A stretch of DNA of 64,000 nt from Diospyros lotus (lineage: Eukaryota > Streptophyta > Magnoliopsida > Ericales > Ebenaceae). Of the stretch, positions 10,704 to 20,924 are shown piece by piece. Position 1 is the first letter of the stretch; every line of letters begins with the position of its first letter. The translations under genes and the position numbers were made by a program. The stretch covers positions 11,230,058-11,294,057 of the forward strand of contig NC_068345.1 in the NCBI RefSeq assembly GCF_014633365.1. The letters are read 5' to 3'. Under the pieces are notes generated by a model. That model saw only the letters and a program-made list of their open reading frames with translations, had not been told where the DNA came from and ran no database searches.

Positions 10704-11690
10704 GGGTAAATTCCCCATATACCCCCTGTGGTTTGGACCATTTGTCCTGACACACCCTATGGTTTGTTTTTGGCCAAATTAGTCCCTGTACTTTTGTTAA
10801 ATTGCCAAGATGCCCCCTCTGCACTAACTCCGGGAATCAAATGGGATTAACACAAAATTAAATATAATCTCTCTCTAATTTAAAAAGAAAAACTAAAACT
10901 AAATATAAAATAAACATAGCATCCTTTTGGAACACACCTGGGTTTGGCAGTTGAAACCCTCACTGGATTCTGGCACTGGAGTCGAGATGGGTTTCAGCCA
11001 CTGAGTTCCAGACATCACTAGAACCCAATGACTGAGAGAGAGAGAGAGAGAGAGGACCAGCCATAACATTGCCAGCCATTGTCACGCTGACAACCAATTT
11101 TCACAGTACCATCAACTCCTCCATCGGATCTATCACCGTTGAGGCCCAACGTGATCATACTGCCAACAGATTCCTCAATCAGATCTGTGCTGTTGAGGAC
11201 CAGTGCAACCTGCCTATCTTGTTGCATTCCTCTCTCTTACTCATCCTCACGCCACCATCACTGCAACTATTGTTCCTCATTTTTGTCCAACCATTACTGC
11301 CAAAGTTGCCATCACTCGTCCAACCATTACTGCCAAAGTTGCCATCACTCTTGCCATCGCACCCCTCCTTTCTTTCTCCAGGCCCCCCTCCCCCAACATA
11401 CACACTCACTCTCTCTCTCCATCACTGGGTTTCCACCAATCAAACCCAAGTGGGTTTCAGCTGGAGGCTTCTTTTTTTCTTTTTTGTATTTTTAGTTTTA
11501 GTTTTTTTTTTTTTTCTAATTAGAAAGATTAGGTTTAATTTTGTGTTAATCTTTTTTAATTGATGACATTAGTGATAGAAGGGGGTATGTCCTGACAATT
11601 TAACAAAAGTACAGGGACTAATTTGGCCAAAAACAAACCATAGGGGGTGTCTGGACAAATGCTCCAAACCGTGGGGGTGTTCGGGCAATT
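10704..11690. mobile_element. Mutator-like non-autonomous element with long TIRs
   Basis: Inverted ends of roughly 120-150 bp (about 10704-10850 and 11570-11690) share ACCATAGG/CCTATGGTTTGTTTTTGG and AATTAGTCCCTGTACTTTTG. They are flanked by TAAGGAATA (10695-10703) and TAAGGAAAA (11691-11699), an 8/9 match of Mutator-typical length. The interior is GC-richer, with an (AG)n tract at about 11034-11054 and a 33-bp tandem duplication (11285-11350, units containing CATTACTGCCAAAGTTGCC). No transposase is seen. Plus-strand open frames across 11069-11563 are low-complexity and not convincing as genes. Confidence 0.7.
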
Positions 11691-11699
11691 TAAGGAAAA

Positions 11700-13052
11700 T
11701 GATACTCACGGGTACTTGCTGATTCATTTCTAGCAAAAAAACTTGAGAATTTCATACTAGTCTTAGCAATAGTTACATCTGCTGAGGGATTCTACAAATG
11801 AGTAAACATAAAAATGAAGCTAATTACTTATCATAAGCCTGATAAAGTAAGATCTGATATAGGTTGTGCGATATCCACTAATTTCCATTCCAAGTTGTGC
11901 ATTATTTGTCTTGTACTTTTAGGTGAGAAGTTTTTTATTTGGATGTATATTGGATTAGTCCTCCGTAAGTTCTGTTAAACTGATGTATTCAAATCTAGAA
12001 ATGTTCAATTCTTAAACAATAAATTAGTTTCATAAATCATGAATTTTATTGATGATATATGGAACAGGATTTAGAGTTTGAACTTTTTTTCCCTTCATCT
12101 AACCTTCTTATTTTATTCCATTTTGAGATATCTTTATCATGTGGGTTGTCTTGTGGTCCATGCTATAAAAGACATCGTGTTGTCTGCTCGAGAGACTGCC
12201 ATTAAGTAGCCTCTTTAGAATAGTTTATTGTAAATTAATGCATACATGTATATGTATTATGTATACATAAAAATAATAGCTATTTCTCATTTTTTACATT
12301 ACAGATACATTTTTGAGGACCCTATCCACAAATAAGTTGAAAGTTTTTCTGTGAACAACACCATCCCAAGCCTTTTTCCGATTTTGTGGGTTGGCTACCT
12401 GAATTTCAGTTTGCCATGTGACTTCTAATTTGCCAGTTATTAAATGTTATAGGAGTTGAAAAATCTAGAGGGACTAATAGATATTAAGCTAAATTATTGA
12501 TTTTTTTGTAATTGATTTCTAACTTGTTCTTTTAAACTAGTAATCCAAGTTAAATTTGTTTAAGAGAAGTATGTGCCTGTCCTTACCATGGACATGGGTA
12601 TTCTAGAATATTTAAAGGAAAAAAAGAGACATTTGATTGAGTGTTGGACATATACCTAGAGGCATACAACAAGTGTCTGTTTGATATGGCACCACCTCTT
12701 CTTGTAAGTTTCCAAGCACCCTGCCCTATTGCTTATCATGGGGTAACTCTTACAGCAGGGCAAGTATATTGGTTGGGGGGGGGGGGAATAAGTGTGTAGG
12801 TTCATATCTGGAAAATTACTAGTATCCTTTCATGTTAGTTTATGTCATGCACGTCGAATATACTTTTCATCTGTTAACTCCTGGATTTTATATTTGGAAG
12901 ATTTTGATTTTTGGGAACTTGATTTCTTTAATATGATCTCCTTTGATTCTTGTTTAGTTGCTTATGTGAATTACTGTTCTTCTCAACTGGTGGTATCTTT
13001 CAGATTGGCTCTTCCTCTTTGTTTTTAAATTATTGCATAAAAAAAATGTCAG
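11700..13052. other. Probable intron or upstream remnant of the DUF616 gene
   Basis: No exon of the DUF616 family could be recognised here. The stretch is AT-rich, with a run of 12 G at about 12775-12786, and ends in an AG acceptor (13051-13052). It may be part of a long transposon-filled intron. Confidence 0.4.
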
Positions 13053-13795
13053 GTATTCCATTTGGCTCGATAGCAAACTACGACTCCAAGTTGATCCTCT
13101 TCTAATATTGGAGTACTTCTTATGGAGAAAAGGTCATGAGTATGCCATTTCCAATCACTATGACCGGCATTGTGTGTGGGAAGAAGTGTCCCAAAATAAG
13201 AAACTTAACAAATACAACCATACGATCATAGATCAACAATTTGAATTCTACCAGGCTGATGGGCTGAGAAGATTCAATGCATTGGATCCAAACAAGCTTC
13301 TACCCAGCAGTATGATTTTGTTTGAAAGTGCCTCTTAAATTCTTAGTTTTGAAGCTATAGCTTGAGCATTCTGTTTCCAGTTCTAACATCAGATAATCTG
13401 TTCCCATATTGATGGCAGATGTACCTGAAGGGTCTTTCATCGTGAGAGCACACACACCAATGTCCAACTTATTTTCCTGCCTTTGGTTTAATGAGGTAGA
13501 TCGGTTCACTCCTCGTGATCAGTTAAGTTTTGCATATACATACCACAAGTTGAGGAGGATGAATCCTGGCAAACCATTTTATCTCAATATGTTCAAGGTC
13601 AGTAACGTTTTAAATTAAACTTTCTCCCAGATGAGTGAAAATCTAATTTTGGAATTGGAGGACGTTAATATTTTTAAGTAGTCTTGATGCCCTTGGGTCC
13701 TTGTGTTGCAGGACTGTGAGAGGCGACACATAGCCAAATTGTTTCATCACAGGTCAGAGGAGAGGAGGAGCATCGCCCGTGGTTTGACAGAGTAA
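13053..13795 (+). CDS. DUF616 (TOD1/MUCI70-type) putative glycosyltransferase, C-terminal exons
   Basis: Three exons are inferred: 13053-13309, 13419-13597 and 13712-13795 (stop TAA 13793-13795). Junctions are CAG|G, A|GTATGA, GCAG|AT, AAG|GTCAGT and GCAG|GAC, and the frame is kept across both introns. The product reads YSIWLDSKLRLQVDPLLILE, then FLWRKGHEYAISNHYDRHCV, then VPEGSFIVRAHTPMSNLFSC, LWFNEVDRFTPRDQLSF and ends LFHHRSEERRSIARGLTE. These are hallmark blocks of the plant DUF616 family, which is predicted to be Golgi-located and glycosyltransferase-like; members include TOD1 and MUCI70. About 172 residues are present, so the N-terminal membrane anchor and first half of the domain are missing from the visible sequence. 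Either they lie beyond the transposon block to the left or the gene is 5'-truncated. Splice sites and frame are intact, so decay is not evident in what remains. Confidence 0.82.
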
Positions 13796-15150
13796 TGCCA
13801 TGTTGTGGTTCACACAGGAAGGTGGTCCTGTTTGTTTGTGCATTATACTAGGCAGCAATCGTGCTGATTTGGCTTGCAAACAAACTACAGAAACTGCTGG
13901 TTACTCTCGGTGTAAGTTGTACATTGCTTATCAAATGGAATGGGTAGAGGATGATCCGGCTGATTCATACTGCTGTCGACACGGCTAGGACCAAGCAAAA
14001 GCTCAAATGTACTGGCCTATCTTTACTCTCTCTAGGAAAAAAAAAGAAAAAAGAAAAAGAAAAGATCAGCATTTCTACCCTGTGTCAATCAAATCTACAT
14101 TTTAATTGGTTCCACTGTTTGGGAACGAAAGAAGCACCCCATACCTAACGCTGAGCTGTGGCTTCTTTCTACTATTTTTTGTCTTGCGTAAAGGGTGCTA
14201 TTTCGTTGTCTATGATATAAGTTTTGAGAGAGAAATGTCCTTAGTACAGTGTAATTGTCAATTTGATTTTGGTTGTCAATCAATTATTACATACCCATAC
14301 CCCTTCCATATGGACTGGTGATGAAATTGAGTTAATTTGGATAGTTAATTGCAAAACAGCCAACTATGATGATACTTTATAGAAGCTGATAATTGTTCTT
14401 TGGAATTATTTGCTCTTCTTATTTAATCACTCTTTAAATGATGATGATGATGGGCTGCATGGAAAATGGTATTGGTAGGGCTTGACTTTAAAAGCACATT
14501 GTGAGGCTCACTCATCCGTGACCCGATTTCGGCCACTAGTTTCATTCAATAGAAAACAACAGAGCTTAGATGGGGTAAACCCCCAAAAGGGCCTCAGAGA
14601 CTCAATATCACAAGACCAGTCAGAATAGAACAAAAGGGGAAATTCGAGTGTTGCAGTAGTTGTATAATAATAGGGATAGGGAGGACCATTTAAGAAAGAA
14701 AAGCCGAATAGACCTTGGAGCCAATTAAACCTAACCTACCCTAGAACTCATATATATACTTGCCCAATTAATCAAGAGATCAACAAAGTTTCCAATACAA
14801 AGACATCAGAACGTACCTTCATTCTGTCTTTAAAAGTTTCATCTGTATGACTTCATTAAACATTATTAGATTTTTGTTTATACACAATTAACATAATGTT
14901 TACCATATAAGAAGAAGAAGAAGAAGAAGATTAATTAATAGAAAGTTAGTAAAAGAAGAGTGCGTAAATCAAACGAAACAACCCCTTAAGAAATGAAATA
15001 TTTTTGATGCAGAGTGAGATCAATAAAAATATTAATTATTATACAAAATTTAATATTTATACATAGACATTAATTGTACATATTATCCACTTAGACTCCA
15101 GACTCAACCTCACAACACATCAAATCATAAGTCGCCACCGTTTCACCAAA
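13796..15150. other. 3' flank of the DUF616 gene / intergenic
   Basis: The first few hundred bases are probably 3' UTR. An A-rich AAAAAAGAAAAAAG tract lies at about 14037-14062 and a (GAA)n microsatellite at about 14910-14932. No further gene was recognised. The short open frames on both strands look random. Confidence 0.5.
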
Positions 15151-15156
15151 AATTAA

Positions 15157-15699
15157 TCACCACGTTGGTTTCTTCACCGAACGTTGAGTATAGTTACGAA
15201 GCAAGAACAACTTCTTCAACACCTTCACCAACACCACCGCGCTTGGCTTCTTGCCGGAAAACACCGCTCCGCCGCCGCCACGTTTCGACAGCTTATTAAG
15301 CGCTCCAGCACACCCCAATTCCGCCGCCACCCTCCCCGGCGACGTCACCTCCGCCGGTTCCATGCCCGATCCGTAACAAGCTCCTTTAGAGTCATCGAAG
15401 TCTTCCCACAACATGTCCATCTTATCCTCTTCTTCATCATCTCCCTTCAGGCCTCGCTCCGCATAGGAAAAGCTCTTTCTCCGCCTGGCAATGGCATTAT
15501 TCGTCGCCAAAGCTTTTCTTTGCCCATGGCAGGAGGGCGTAGAAGAGGAGTGCCAGAGAGGCGGCGAGTCGAGGAGGCGCGGCGGAGCATCGGCGGTGGC
15601 CGGGAAGGTGAAGTCGGCGTCGACGGTAATGGACATGGTTAGGGTGAAGAAGACATGGGAATAAGAAGTGGGAGAGGGAAGGGAAGGGATGGATGTCAT
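15157..15699 (-). CDS. Small plant protein with MDMLWEDFDD motif, function unknown
   Basis: An uninterrupted single-exon frame of 180 codons, clearly GC-richer than its surroundings. Residues 71-81 are basic and serine-rich (ARRRKSFSYAE), 87-92 acidic (DDEEED) and 94-103 MDMLWEDFDD. A glycine/lysine stretch at 138-151 precedes an aliphatic C-terminal segment (VVLVKVLKKLFLL, 155-167). Motifs like MDxLWEDF(N/D) after a basic SxSYAERG stretch recur, as I recall, in small uncharacterised plant proteins; no function can be assigned. No signal peptide is obvious. Met22 (MSITVDADFTF) is a plausible alternative start. A TATA box sits about 90 bp upstream. The overlapping plus-strand frame (15184-15642) is the antisense shadow. 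Confidence 0.75.
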   Translation of the reverse strand: MTSIPSLPSPTSYSHVFFTLTMSITVDADFTFPATADAPPRLLDSPPLWHSSSTPSCHGQRKALATNNAIARRRKSFSYAERGLKGDDEEEDKMDMLWEDFDDSKGACYGSGMEPAEVTSPGRVAAELGCAGALNKLSKRGGGGAVFSGKKPSAVVLVKVLKKLFLLRNYTQRSVKKPTW

Positions 15700-15782
15700 G
15701 TCATAGCAAGGCGAGTTGGCGTTGGTGGTGGTCAGGTCAGTACTGGCGTGGAAGGTTGGGTTGGTTGCTCGCTTGCTTTTGA

Positions 15783-15795
15783 AAATTTATAGTTC
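15783..15795 (-). promoter_or_regulatory. TATA box of the MDMLWEDFDD gene
   Basis: AACTATAAATTTT on the minus strand is the only good TATA element upstream of the start codon at 15699. Transcription would start near 15755, leaving a 5' leader of some 55 nt. Confidence 0.6.
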
Positions 15796-15799
15796 AACT

Positions 15800-16105
15800 G
15801 CTACCACCAGTTAGTTTACTTCTTTCTTCTTTGTTAATTGATTAGGAAATTTTTTAAATTTAAATAATATATTTGGGTAAAAAACCTAAAGTTCTGATCA
15901 ATTTATTCAATATTTATTGTAGTCGTGATTCTACATATGATAGTGTTGTAATATAATAAAATGATGTTATATATATATATATATATAATTTGGAGACATT
16001 CATAGATGGATTACAACGAGGGTACATTAACATCATTGCATTATGATGAGATGGTATTATAATTATTATAATGAATAATTTTTAATATGTGTAAATATAA
16101 ATTAA
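15800..16105. other. AT-rich upstream region
   Basis: This is the likely distal promoter of the minus-strand gene, with an (AT)n tract at about 15968-15987. No other feature was recognised. Confidence 0.4.
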
Positions 16106-16106
16106 A

Positions 16107-16460
16107 GTAAATTATATAAAATTTTCTTGCACTTGGTGTCCTGTACAACTTATCTTTTGTACTTTTGATTGCATTAAAAGATCTCTTACATTTTAAAAAT
16201 ATTGCAATCAGTCACAATCTATTATTATTATATAGGATTTTGTGCAATTTACTAGTTGACTAATGCAAAATTTTATATTTTTTTAATATATAGAAATTTT
16301 GTACGTAGAATTATGTATTTTATATACAAATTATTGCATAAAATCCTATATAATAGTAACATATTGTGACTGATTGCAACATTTTAAAAATGTAAATCAA
16401 AAGTAGAGGGGTGTAATTTGTAATTGACTCTAAGTACAAGGAGTTTCATATAATTTATCT
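16107..16460. mobile_element. MITE-like long inverted repeat
   Basis: The two halves fold on each other. The left terminus AAATTATATAAAATTTTCTT pairs with the right-end complement AAATTATATGAAACTCCTT. An inner stem of about 60 bp (16188-16248 against 16334-16393) holds GCAATCAGTCACAAT / ATTGTGACTGATTGC with few mismatches. There is no coding capacity, and the size (about 350 bp) fits a MITE. Superfamily and TSD were not resolved. Confidence 0.65.
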
Positions 16461-16573
16461 TATATAAATTATAAGTTACATCATTAATTTAACATTAATT
16501 ACTTATTCTTTTATTAATTATTTTTAAAAAATAATATTTAAACTCATCCGTATCAATAAAATAAGGTAATAAG

Positions 16574-16613
16574 GTGGGTGGTGGGGGTGTGTGTGTATAT
16601 ATATATATATATC
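16574..16613. repeat. Compound microsatellite (GGT/GT/AT)
   Basis: GGTGGGTGGTGGGGGTGTGTGTG is followed by an (AT)n run at about 16596-16612. Confidence 0.85.
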
Positions 16614-17076
16614 ATAGATGGACAATAACATTTCATCACACGTTCGGACTATGCATGGGTTAAGGGTTGAGATATATAGTTCAGATTTTATATTAATTGA
16701 TTTTAGATTTAAAATTAATTTAATCATAAGTAAAACTAAACCTACTAACCCACTTCAATATTCTAATTAACTTTGGATTGGATCATGTTTTAGATCTCGA
16801 TTATGAAATTTGTAAAATTATTTTTAAATTTTATAACTCAGAACTCATAATATACTAAAATATTAATTAAAATTCATAAGATTTATTGTAATAGTTAACA
16901 TTTCAAAAAACAAATGTAATTTAGCCCTCAAAAGTACAATAACAAGAAAAAAGCTATATCGCCCCCGCGAGCATAGTGCAACGGCAAAACAGAAGGAAAT
17001 TAACACGAGAGTCAGGAGTTTGAATCTTATTGGCATCTTGAAAAGGCTAAGTACTATTGGGGAGACAGAGTGAAAA

Positions 17077-17302
17077 TGTAATACCCCGAGAGCCCAGAGA
17101 AGTTAGGATATATCGAAGATAGTGTAAGAAAGGAAACAACACCAGTTGGATACCTTTTGGGCTGAATGTTGGCAAAGAACTCCCAAGTTAAGCGTGTTTG
17201 ACCTGGGGTAATCCAGGGATGGGTGACCCCCTGGGAAGTTCGTGTAGGCCCATTAGGATAAGTTGTTCCGGTTCTTCCTATCGCTCGATGCGGGATGTTA
17301 CA
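17077..17302 (+). repeat. Cassandra copy 1, 5' LTR with 5S-like region
   Basis: It runs from TGTAATACCCCGAGAGCCC to GATGCGGGATGTTACA. The segment at about 17178-17245 mirrors plant 5S rRNA: AACTCCCAAGTTAAGCGTG (box A region), then GGATGGGTGACC, CCTGGGAAGTTCGTGT (box C region). In 5S genes these are internal TFIIIA/pol III promoter elements. Confidence 0.93.
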
Positions 17303-17304
17303 GG

Positions 17305-17317
17305 TGGTATCAGAGCC
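17305..17317 (+). other. Cassandra copy 1 primer binding site
   Basis: TGGTATCAGAGCC follows the 5' LTR after two bases. Confidence 0.9.
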
Positions 17318-17476
17318 GACCCTTGGCGAAGGCGGTCCGATGAGGGCGGGGAGTGGCGCCGGGGCTCGAGGGCCTGTACAAGGAGCGACTTCTGGCAGGC
17401 TTCTAAGGATGGCAGCCCCCAAGGGGAGAAGGTCTGGGACCAGTTGTAAGGTCGCATGACGAGGACGTCATGTGCT

Positions 17477-17490
17477 CAAGGGGGGGAAAA
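17477..17490 (+). other. Cassandra copy 1 polypurine tract
   Basis: CAAGGGGGGGAAAA lies immediately upstream of the 3' LTR. Confidence 0.85.
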
Positions 17491-17716
17491 TGTAATACCT
17501 CGAGAACCCAGAGAAGTTAGGATATATCGAAGATAGTGTAAGAAATGAAACAACACCAGCTGGATACCTTTTGGGCTGAATGTTGGCAAAGAACTCCCAA
17601 GTTAAGCGTGCTTGACCTGGGGTAATCCAGGGATGGGTGACCCCCTGGGAAGTTCGTGTAGGCCCATTAGGATAAGTTGTTCCGGTTCTTCCTATCGCTC
17701 GATGCGGGATGTTACA
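17491..17716 (+). repeat. Cassandra copy 1, 3' LTR with 5S-like region
   Basis: Same length as the 5' LTR. Differences seen include TACCTCGAGAACCC for TACCCCGAGAGCCC and GCGTGCTTGACC for GCGTGTTTGACC. The GCGTGCTTG version is closer to true 5S box A. Confidence 0.93.
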
Positions 17717-17999
17717 GAAAAGGTTGAAACGGTTGATACCAAGGGGATTTGAACATATTTAAAGACAGCTCCGAGTGTGTATAGGCTATATCTGTATTCA
17801 GATTTACCTAAGGGTGTATCAGGGAGAATGTCACCAACCCCTGGAGATTAGTCAGGTGAAGTCCAGACACCACTGGATAATAAAATAAAATAAAAACTAT
17901 ATCAACAGCCATCCAATTGTTTTTGCTCATTGCTAAGGAAATTTTTGTTTGATATATATGAATTAAAGTAAGAAAAAAAATAATTTTAAAGATGAGTTT

Positions 18000-18490
18000 T
18001 AAATATCAATCAAGTGGAGTCATGTTGTGTCTATAAATTTGATAGTCTGACTTAGGACCATGTCAAAAAAATAGAATCAAGACTTATTATAATTGTGACA
18101 TATAATTCAAATTTGATTATGATTGGAATTTTAAATTTGACTATGATTAAGATGTCAAATTTGATTGTTTATTGAAATACATCTACAATTAAAAATTTAT
18201 CTTCTTTGTATCTCATCTTTTTATTAGAATATGAATTTGTTTAAATCATTTTTTTTGTATATATTTGTAGATGAGTGGTAGATCTATAAATAGGTACCCA
18301 ATACCTTAGAATTATTATAGCTATATCACTATTGTTGTAGTAATATTATCTTAGTGATATTTTATTCTTTTTGTCCATGATTTTTCCCGATTTAGATTTT
18401 TCACGTTAAATTTTGTGTTCGTTTATATGGTTGATGGTTTGTTCGTGGTTTGTTTTCGATCCAAAATCTTAGAAAACTGGTATTAGAGTC
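18000..18490 (+). mobile_element. LTR end plus primer binding site of an unidentified retrotransposon
   Basis: A plus-strand TATA (CTATAAATAG, 18284-18293) is followed by about 180 bp of U5-like DNA. Then TGGTATTAGAGTC (18478-18490) follows, a PBS one or two substitutions from the tRNA-Met type. The LTR 5' boundary was not found and no partner LTR is seen. The next 230 bp contain repeated GTCGTCGACC-like motifs but no gag. A truncated element abutting the gypsy fragment at 18717. Confidence 0.45.
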
Positions 18491-18716
18491 GTTGGATCAA
18501 ACCATCAGCTATTAGTAGATTTCAGTCGTTGGATCTACAATTGATCTTCATCTTTTCAACTAAGGTTTCAAGTTGCCCAGCCCCCGCTATCGTCGACCAC
18601 CGTCGCCTTGGTCGCCGTCGACCATCTCCTGGCCTATTGTCGTCACTATCATGAGCCTTGTTCCCAATCTCCATTTATGACTGCATCAAGGCCATTTTAG
18701 TGTCTTTTTCATCCAT

Positions 18717-20920
18717 CTACATCGCAACTATCGACGACTCTTGTCTTTTCACCTCCTGTAATTGACCCTGACAAATCTTGTCCCTTCCCCCATCATCAGT
18801 CTCAGCTATATATCGTAGTCGTTTGATGTTTTCAAATTGTTTTCCATGATCGGTGTTGATGATTTGGGGCATGCCAAACCAGCATATAATATTTTTCGAT
18901 ACCATAGCTTCCACATACTTCTCCATTATTAAGGCCAATGCTTCTGCCTCTACCCACTTGGTGAAATAATCAGTGACGATTAGAAAAAACTTCATTTGTC
19001 CTATTGCTTGTGGGAAATAGGCCTCAGATATCCAGCCCCATTGTGCAAAGGGCGTAGGTTGGTAGATATATTGTGTGGTCATGATCAATGCAGACTATAT
19101 AAGTGCATGCCGCTAACATCTATCGCAGCTCCTAACTTTTTCTTATGGCATCTTTTTGTAATGTGGGCCAAAAGAATCCGACCCTAAGCACTTTGTTGGC
19201 TAGCACCCTTGCCCCTAGATGTTCTCTACATACGCCTTGTGTGTTTTGTTTAGGGCATAATCTGCTTCTTGGGGGCCCAGACACTTTAACAAGGGCATTG
19301 TGAAGGCCCTCTTATAGTGTGTGCCGTCAATTTGGTGAACTTAGCACCCCTTATCTTCATTTGTCTCATGACAGCAGGATCAGTGGGAAGTTCTCTCATT
19401 CTCAGGAATTTCTATATGAAAGTCCTCCAGTCATCATCAACTTCTATGTTAAGGACCTCATTTCTTCAATACTAGGTCTTTAGAGGGTTTCCAAGAGTAT
19501 TTTTCGTCCGTTAGCCTCCTTAGTTGTTGCTAGCTTTGACAAAGCGTTAGCGTGACTTTTTAATGTTCGGTTAATTTGTATTAACTAAAATTCTTTAAAA
19601 GGTTGTGTCAGGTCCTTAACCCTTTGCAAATATTGTATCATTGTTGACTTTCTAGCTCCATACTACCCCTAGAATTGTTGCACCAAAAACTGAGAATCAT
19701 TGTGTGCTACCAACTTCTCTACTTCCATTTTTCTGGCCAAGTTCATTTCGACTATCAAGATTTCATATTTTGCAATGTTGTTGGAGCTTGTAAGGGCAAA
19801 CCATAATGAGTATTTGAGAATGTCCTCCTTAGGTGATATTAACACCACTCCAGTTCTGCTTCCTTGTGAGCATTGATATCCTGTCTACATACAACTTCCA
19901 TTCCCTGAAATTCACCTCTGGTGCCTGTTGTTCATGCATGCATTTCACTATGAAATCAATTAGGGCTTGTCCCTTAATGGCTTGTTAAGGCTAAAAGTCG
20001 GTATCATATTCTCCCAACTCAATGACCTACTTAGTTAGTCTTCCAGAACATTTCAGTCTTTATAGGATCGGTCGAAGTGGTTGATCAATCAGGACCTTAA
20101 TAAAATGAGCTTGGAAGTAGGGTTGCAGCTTCTGAGAAGCTGTTAGTAGTGCTAGGGCAACTCTCTTGGCACGAGGGTATCTCGTTTCATCTCCCTATAG
20201 GACTTTACTAATATAGTACACAGGCTTATCTCTCTTCTTATTTTTCCTGAAGTAACAAGGCAGTGCTAACTTCTATTTCGCTCACCCCTAGGTACATGAA
20301 CAAGGGCTCCTCAGACTCTGGCCTGGTCAATAAGGGGACTTCCTTTAGATACTCCTTTAGTGCCTCAAAGGCCTTTTGGCATTCTTTTATCCACTTGAAA
20401 CTCTTTCTTACCCTTAAGGTCTAAAAGAAAGGTAAGCTCTTTTCTGTTGACTTTAACAAGAATCTATTAAGAGCTTCCAGCCTTCCTATCAATCTTTGAA
20501 CTTTGATCATTGTTGGAGGTTTCATGTCAAGAATTGCTTGTATCTTTTCGAGATTTTCTTTAATGCCTAGCTGGGTTATCATGTAGCCTAGGAATTTTCT
20601 TGATTTCACCCAAACGAACATTTGTTTGGGTTTAACCGCATACTATGTTCTCAAAGCATGTTAAAGACTTTTGCTAATTTTTCAACATGGGATTCATTCT
20701 TTTTACTTTTCACTATTATATCATCCACATATGTTTCCATAGTATTTCCCAACAAATCTTTAAAGACCTTTTTCATCATTCTTTGATACATAGCCCCAGC
20801 ATTTTTCAAGCCAAACGGCATGACCTTGTAACAGTATGTCCTTCTTTCAATGATGAAATTGGTTTTCTTAACGTCTGGCAGGTACATCATGATTTGGTGA
20901 TGTTGGAATACTCATATGGC
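18717..20920 (-). pseudogene. Ty3/gypsy (Tat-type) pol fragment
   Basis: Read right to left: the RT core from about 20920 (KVMPFGLKNAGAMYQRMM, then the active site YVDDIIVKSK), the thumb/connection (FLGYMITQLGIKENLEKIQA, GRLEALNRFLLKS), RNase H and a second RNase H-like region with ELGEYDTDF and QALIDFI (about 20030-19960), and the integrase (WISEAYFPQAIGQMKFFLIV, DYFTKWVEAEAL, FGMPQIINTDHGKQFE). The aRNH-like block between RNase H and integrase and the IGQMKFFLI pattern are typical of Tat/Ogre-type plant gypsy elements. Frequent stops and frameshifts are present. No gag, N-terminal RT or LTRs are attached. Confidence 0.82.
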
Positions 20921-20924
20921 GGTG

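Larger units (their letters stand above)
17077..17716 (+). mobile_element. Cassandra TRIM retrotransposon, copy 1
   Basis: A complete miniature LTR element of 640 bp has two 226-bp LTRs (17077-17302 and 17491-17716), a tRNA-Met type PBS, a purine-rich tract before the 3' LTR, and the TSD GAAAA (17072-17076 and 17717-17721). The LTRs carry a 5S-rRNA-like stretch, the defining mark of Cassandra elements. There is no ORF; mobility would depend on other retrotransposons. The LTRs differ by only a few bases by eye, suggesting fairly recent insertion. It lies inside a SINE. Confidence 0.95.
16951..17903 (+). mobile_element. tRNA-derived SINE split by a Cassandra element
   Basis: With the nested Cassandra and one TSD copy removed, about 288 bp remain (16961-17076 plus 17722-17893). 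They are flanked by AAGCTATATC (16951-16960) and AAACTATATC (17894-17903). A pol III A box (TAGTGCAACGG, 16974-16984) and B box (AGTTTGAATCT, 17017-17027) are about 33 bp apart, as in tRNA-derived SINEs. The 3' part contains GGTGTATCAGGGA and GACACCACTGGATAATAA, then an AAATAAAATAAAA tail. It is not a functional tRNA gene, because it lacks a cloverleaf 3' half. The SINE family was not named. Confidence 0.75.

Noticed and set aside
11069..11563. Plus-strand open frames up to 164 codons
   Set aside because: Low-complexity Ser/Pro/Leu text inside a Mutator-like element with an opposite-strand frame as long. No domain.
15184..15642. Plus-strand 152-codon frame
   Set aside because: Antisense shadow of the minus-strand MDMLWEDFDD gene. 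The minus frame has the TATA box and the compositional blocks.
16961..17030. tRNA gene suggested by A and B boxes
   Set aside because: No cloverleaf can be drawn. The segment is flanked by SINE-type duplications and continues into SINE 3' sequence.
17178..17245. 5S rRNA gene
   Set aside because: Only the middle and box C part resemble 5S rRNA. It sits inside paired LTRs, repeated in both LTRs of two elements, so it is Cassandra.
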